In this document: positions 63,968-64,000 of the stretch, in pieces
How positions within the stretch are numbered: the first letter of the stretch is position 1
How the letters are laid out: every line of letters begins with the position of its first letter
The notes under the pieces: model-generated
Database searches by the model: none
What the model was told of the DNA's origin: nothing
Seen by the model: the letters and a program-made list of their open reading frames with translations, nothing else
DNA from: Desulfuromonadales bacterium
GTDB taxonomy: Bacteria; Desulfobacterota; Desulfuromonadia; Geobacterales; Pseudopelobacteraceae
Length of the DNA: 64,000 bases
NCBI GenBank assembly: GCA_013349325.1
Contig: DUZX01000004.1
Location: 95,596 to 159,595, forward strand
Reading direction: 5' to 3'
Program-made: the position numbers and the translations under genes

Positions 63968-64000
63968 TCCCGGCGGCGACCTACTCTCCCACACAGCTAC
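63968..64000 (-). rRNA. rrf: 5S ribosomal RNA, 3' end (runs off window)
   Basis: The reverse complement of the last 33 bases reads GTGTGGGAGAGTAGGTCGCC and GCCGGGA, the conserved 3' arm of bacterial 5S rRNA (GGGAGAGUAGG...). The rest lies beyond the edge, so an rRNA operon probably points toward cheV. Confidence 0.88.

Overview
The window looks like a chromosomal segment of a Geobacter-type bacterium (Geobacterales/Desulfuromonadia). The pointers are a 12-haem periplasmic cytochrome, a frdCAB operon of the type that serves Geobacter as both fumarate reductase and succinate dehydrogenase, several radical SAM proteins, a two-component/chemotaxis-rich right end, and many short palindromic intergenic repeats. 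This assignment rests on gene content, not on a database comparison.

Layout. 1-8.4 kb: the start of glgP (runs off the left edge), smpB, the multihaem cytochrome, an AEC transporter, two surface-polysaccharide genes (WecG-like transferase, large secreted beta-helix protein), a PIN toxin-antitoxin pair, and a scrambled patch in which a foldase-like gene, a 5'-truncated acetyltransferase and the tail of a glycosyltransferase are joined. 8.5-27.3 kb: one long minus-strand gene cluster. It holds a FabF-type ketosynthase, a degenerate chain-length-factor-like partner, ketoreductase, hotdog dehydratase, FabD-like transferase, thioesterase, acyl carrier protein, acyltransferase, LolA-like and lipoprotein carriers and an MMPL exporter. 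With these are three B12-binding radical SAM enzymes, a fourth radical SAM enzyme, a glycosyltransferase, a polysaccharide deacetylase and an orphan Cas6-like RNA endonuclease. The set resembles aryl-polyene/ladderane-type lipid loci but lacks aryl-starter genes; the product is unknown. It is the most interesting part of the window. 27.3-30.9 kb: frdCAB, closed by a terminator and preceded by a 14-codon leader ORF with an ideal ribosome binding site.

31-49.6 kb: mostly housekeeping genes (tgt, truD, trmL, serA, lgt, ferritin, hrpB, eno) with a GGDEF protein, a second MMPL/RND exporter, a radical SAM protein and a toxin-antitoxin pair whose toxin is frameshifted. 49.7-55.7 kb: a MacAB-like efflux system with a sigma-54 response regulator, then a secreted protein. 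56.3-63.8 kb: a chemotaxis locus (cheW, mcp, cheA, cheV) in which two genes, an MCP-like protein and cheY, are broken by stops and frameshifts. The right edge enters a 5S rRNA gene on the minus strand.

Repeats are a second theme. Two families of short elements with imperfect terminal inverted repeats occur in intergenic gaps. At 19.2-19.6 kb one family is inserted inside the other with an apparent 5-bp target duplication, and the uninterrupted copy at 12.2 kb shows the empty site. Start sites were adjusted from the longest ORF where a ribosome binding site or overlap favoured another start.
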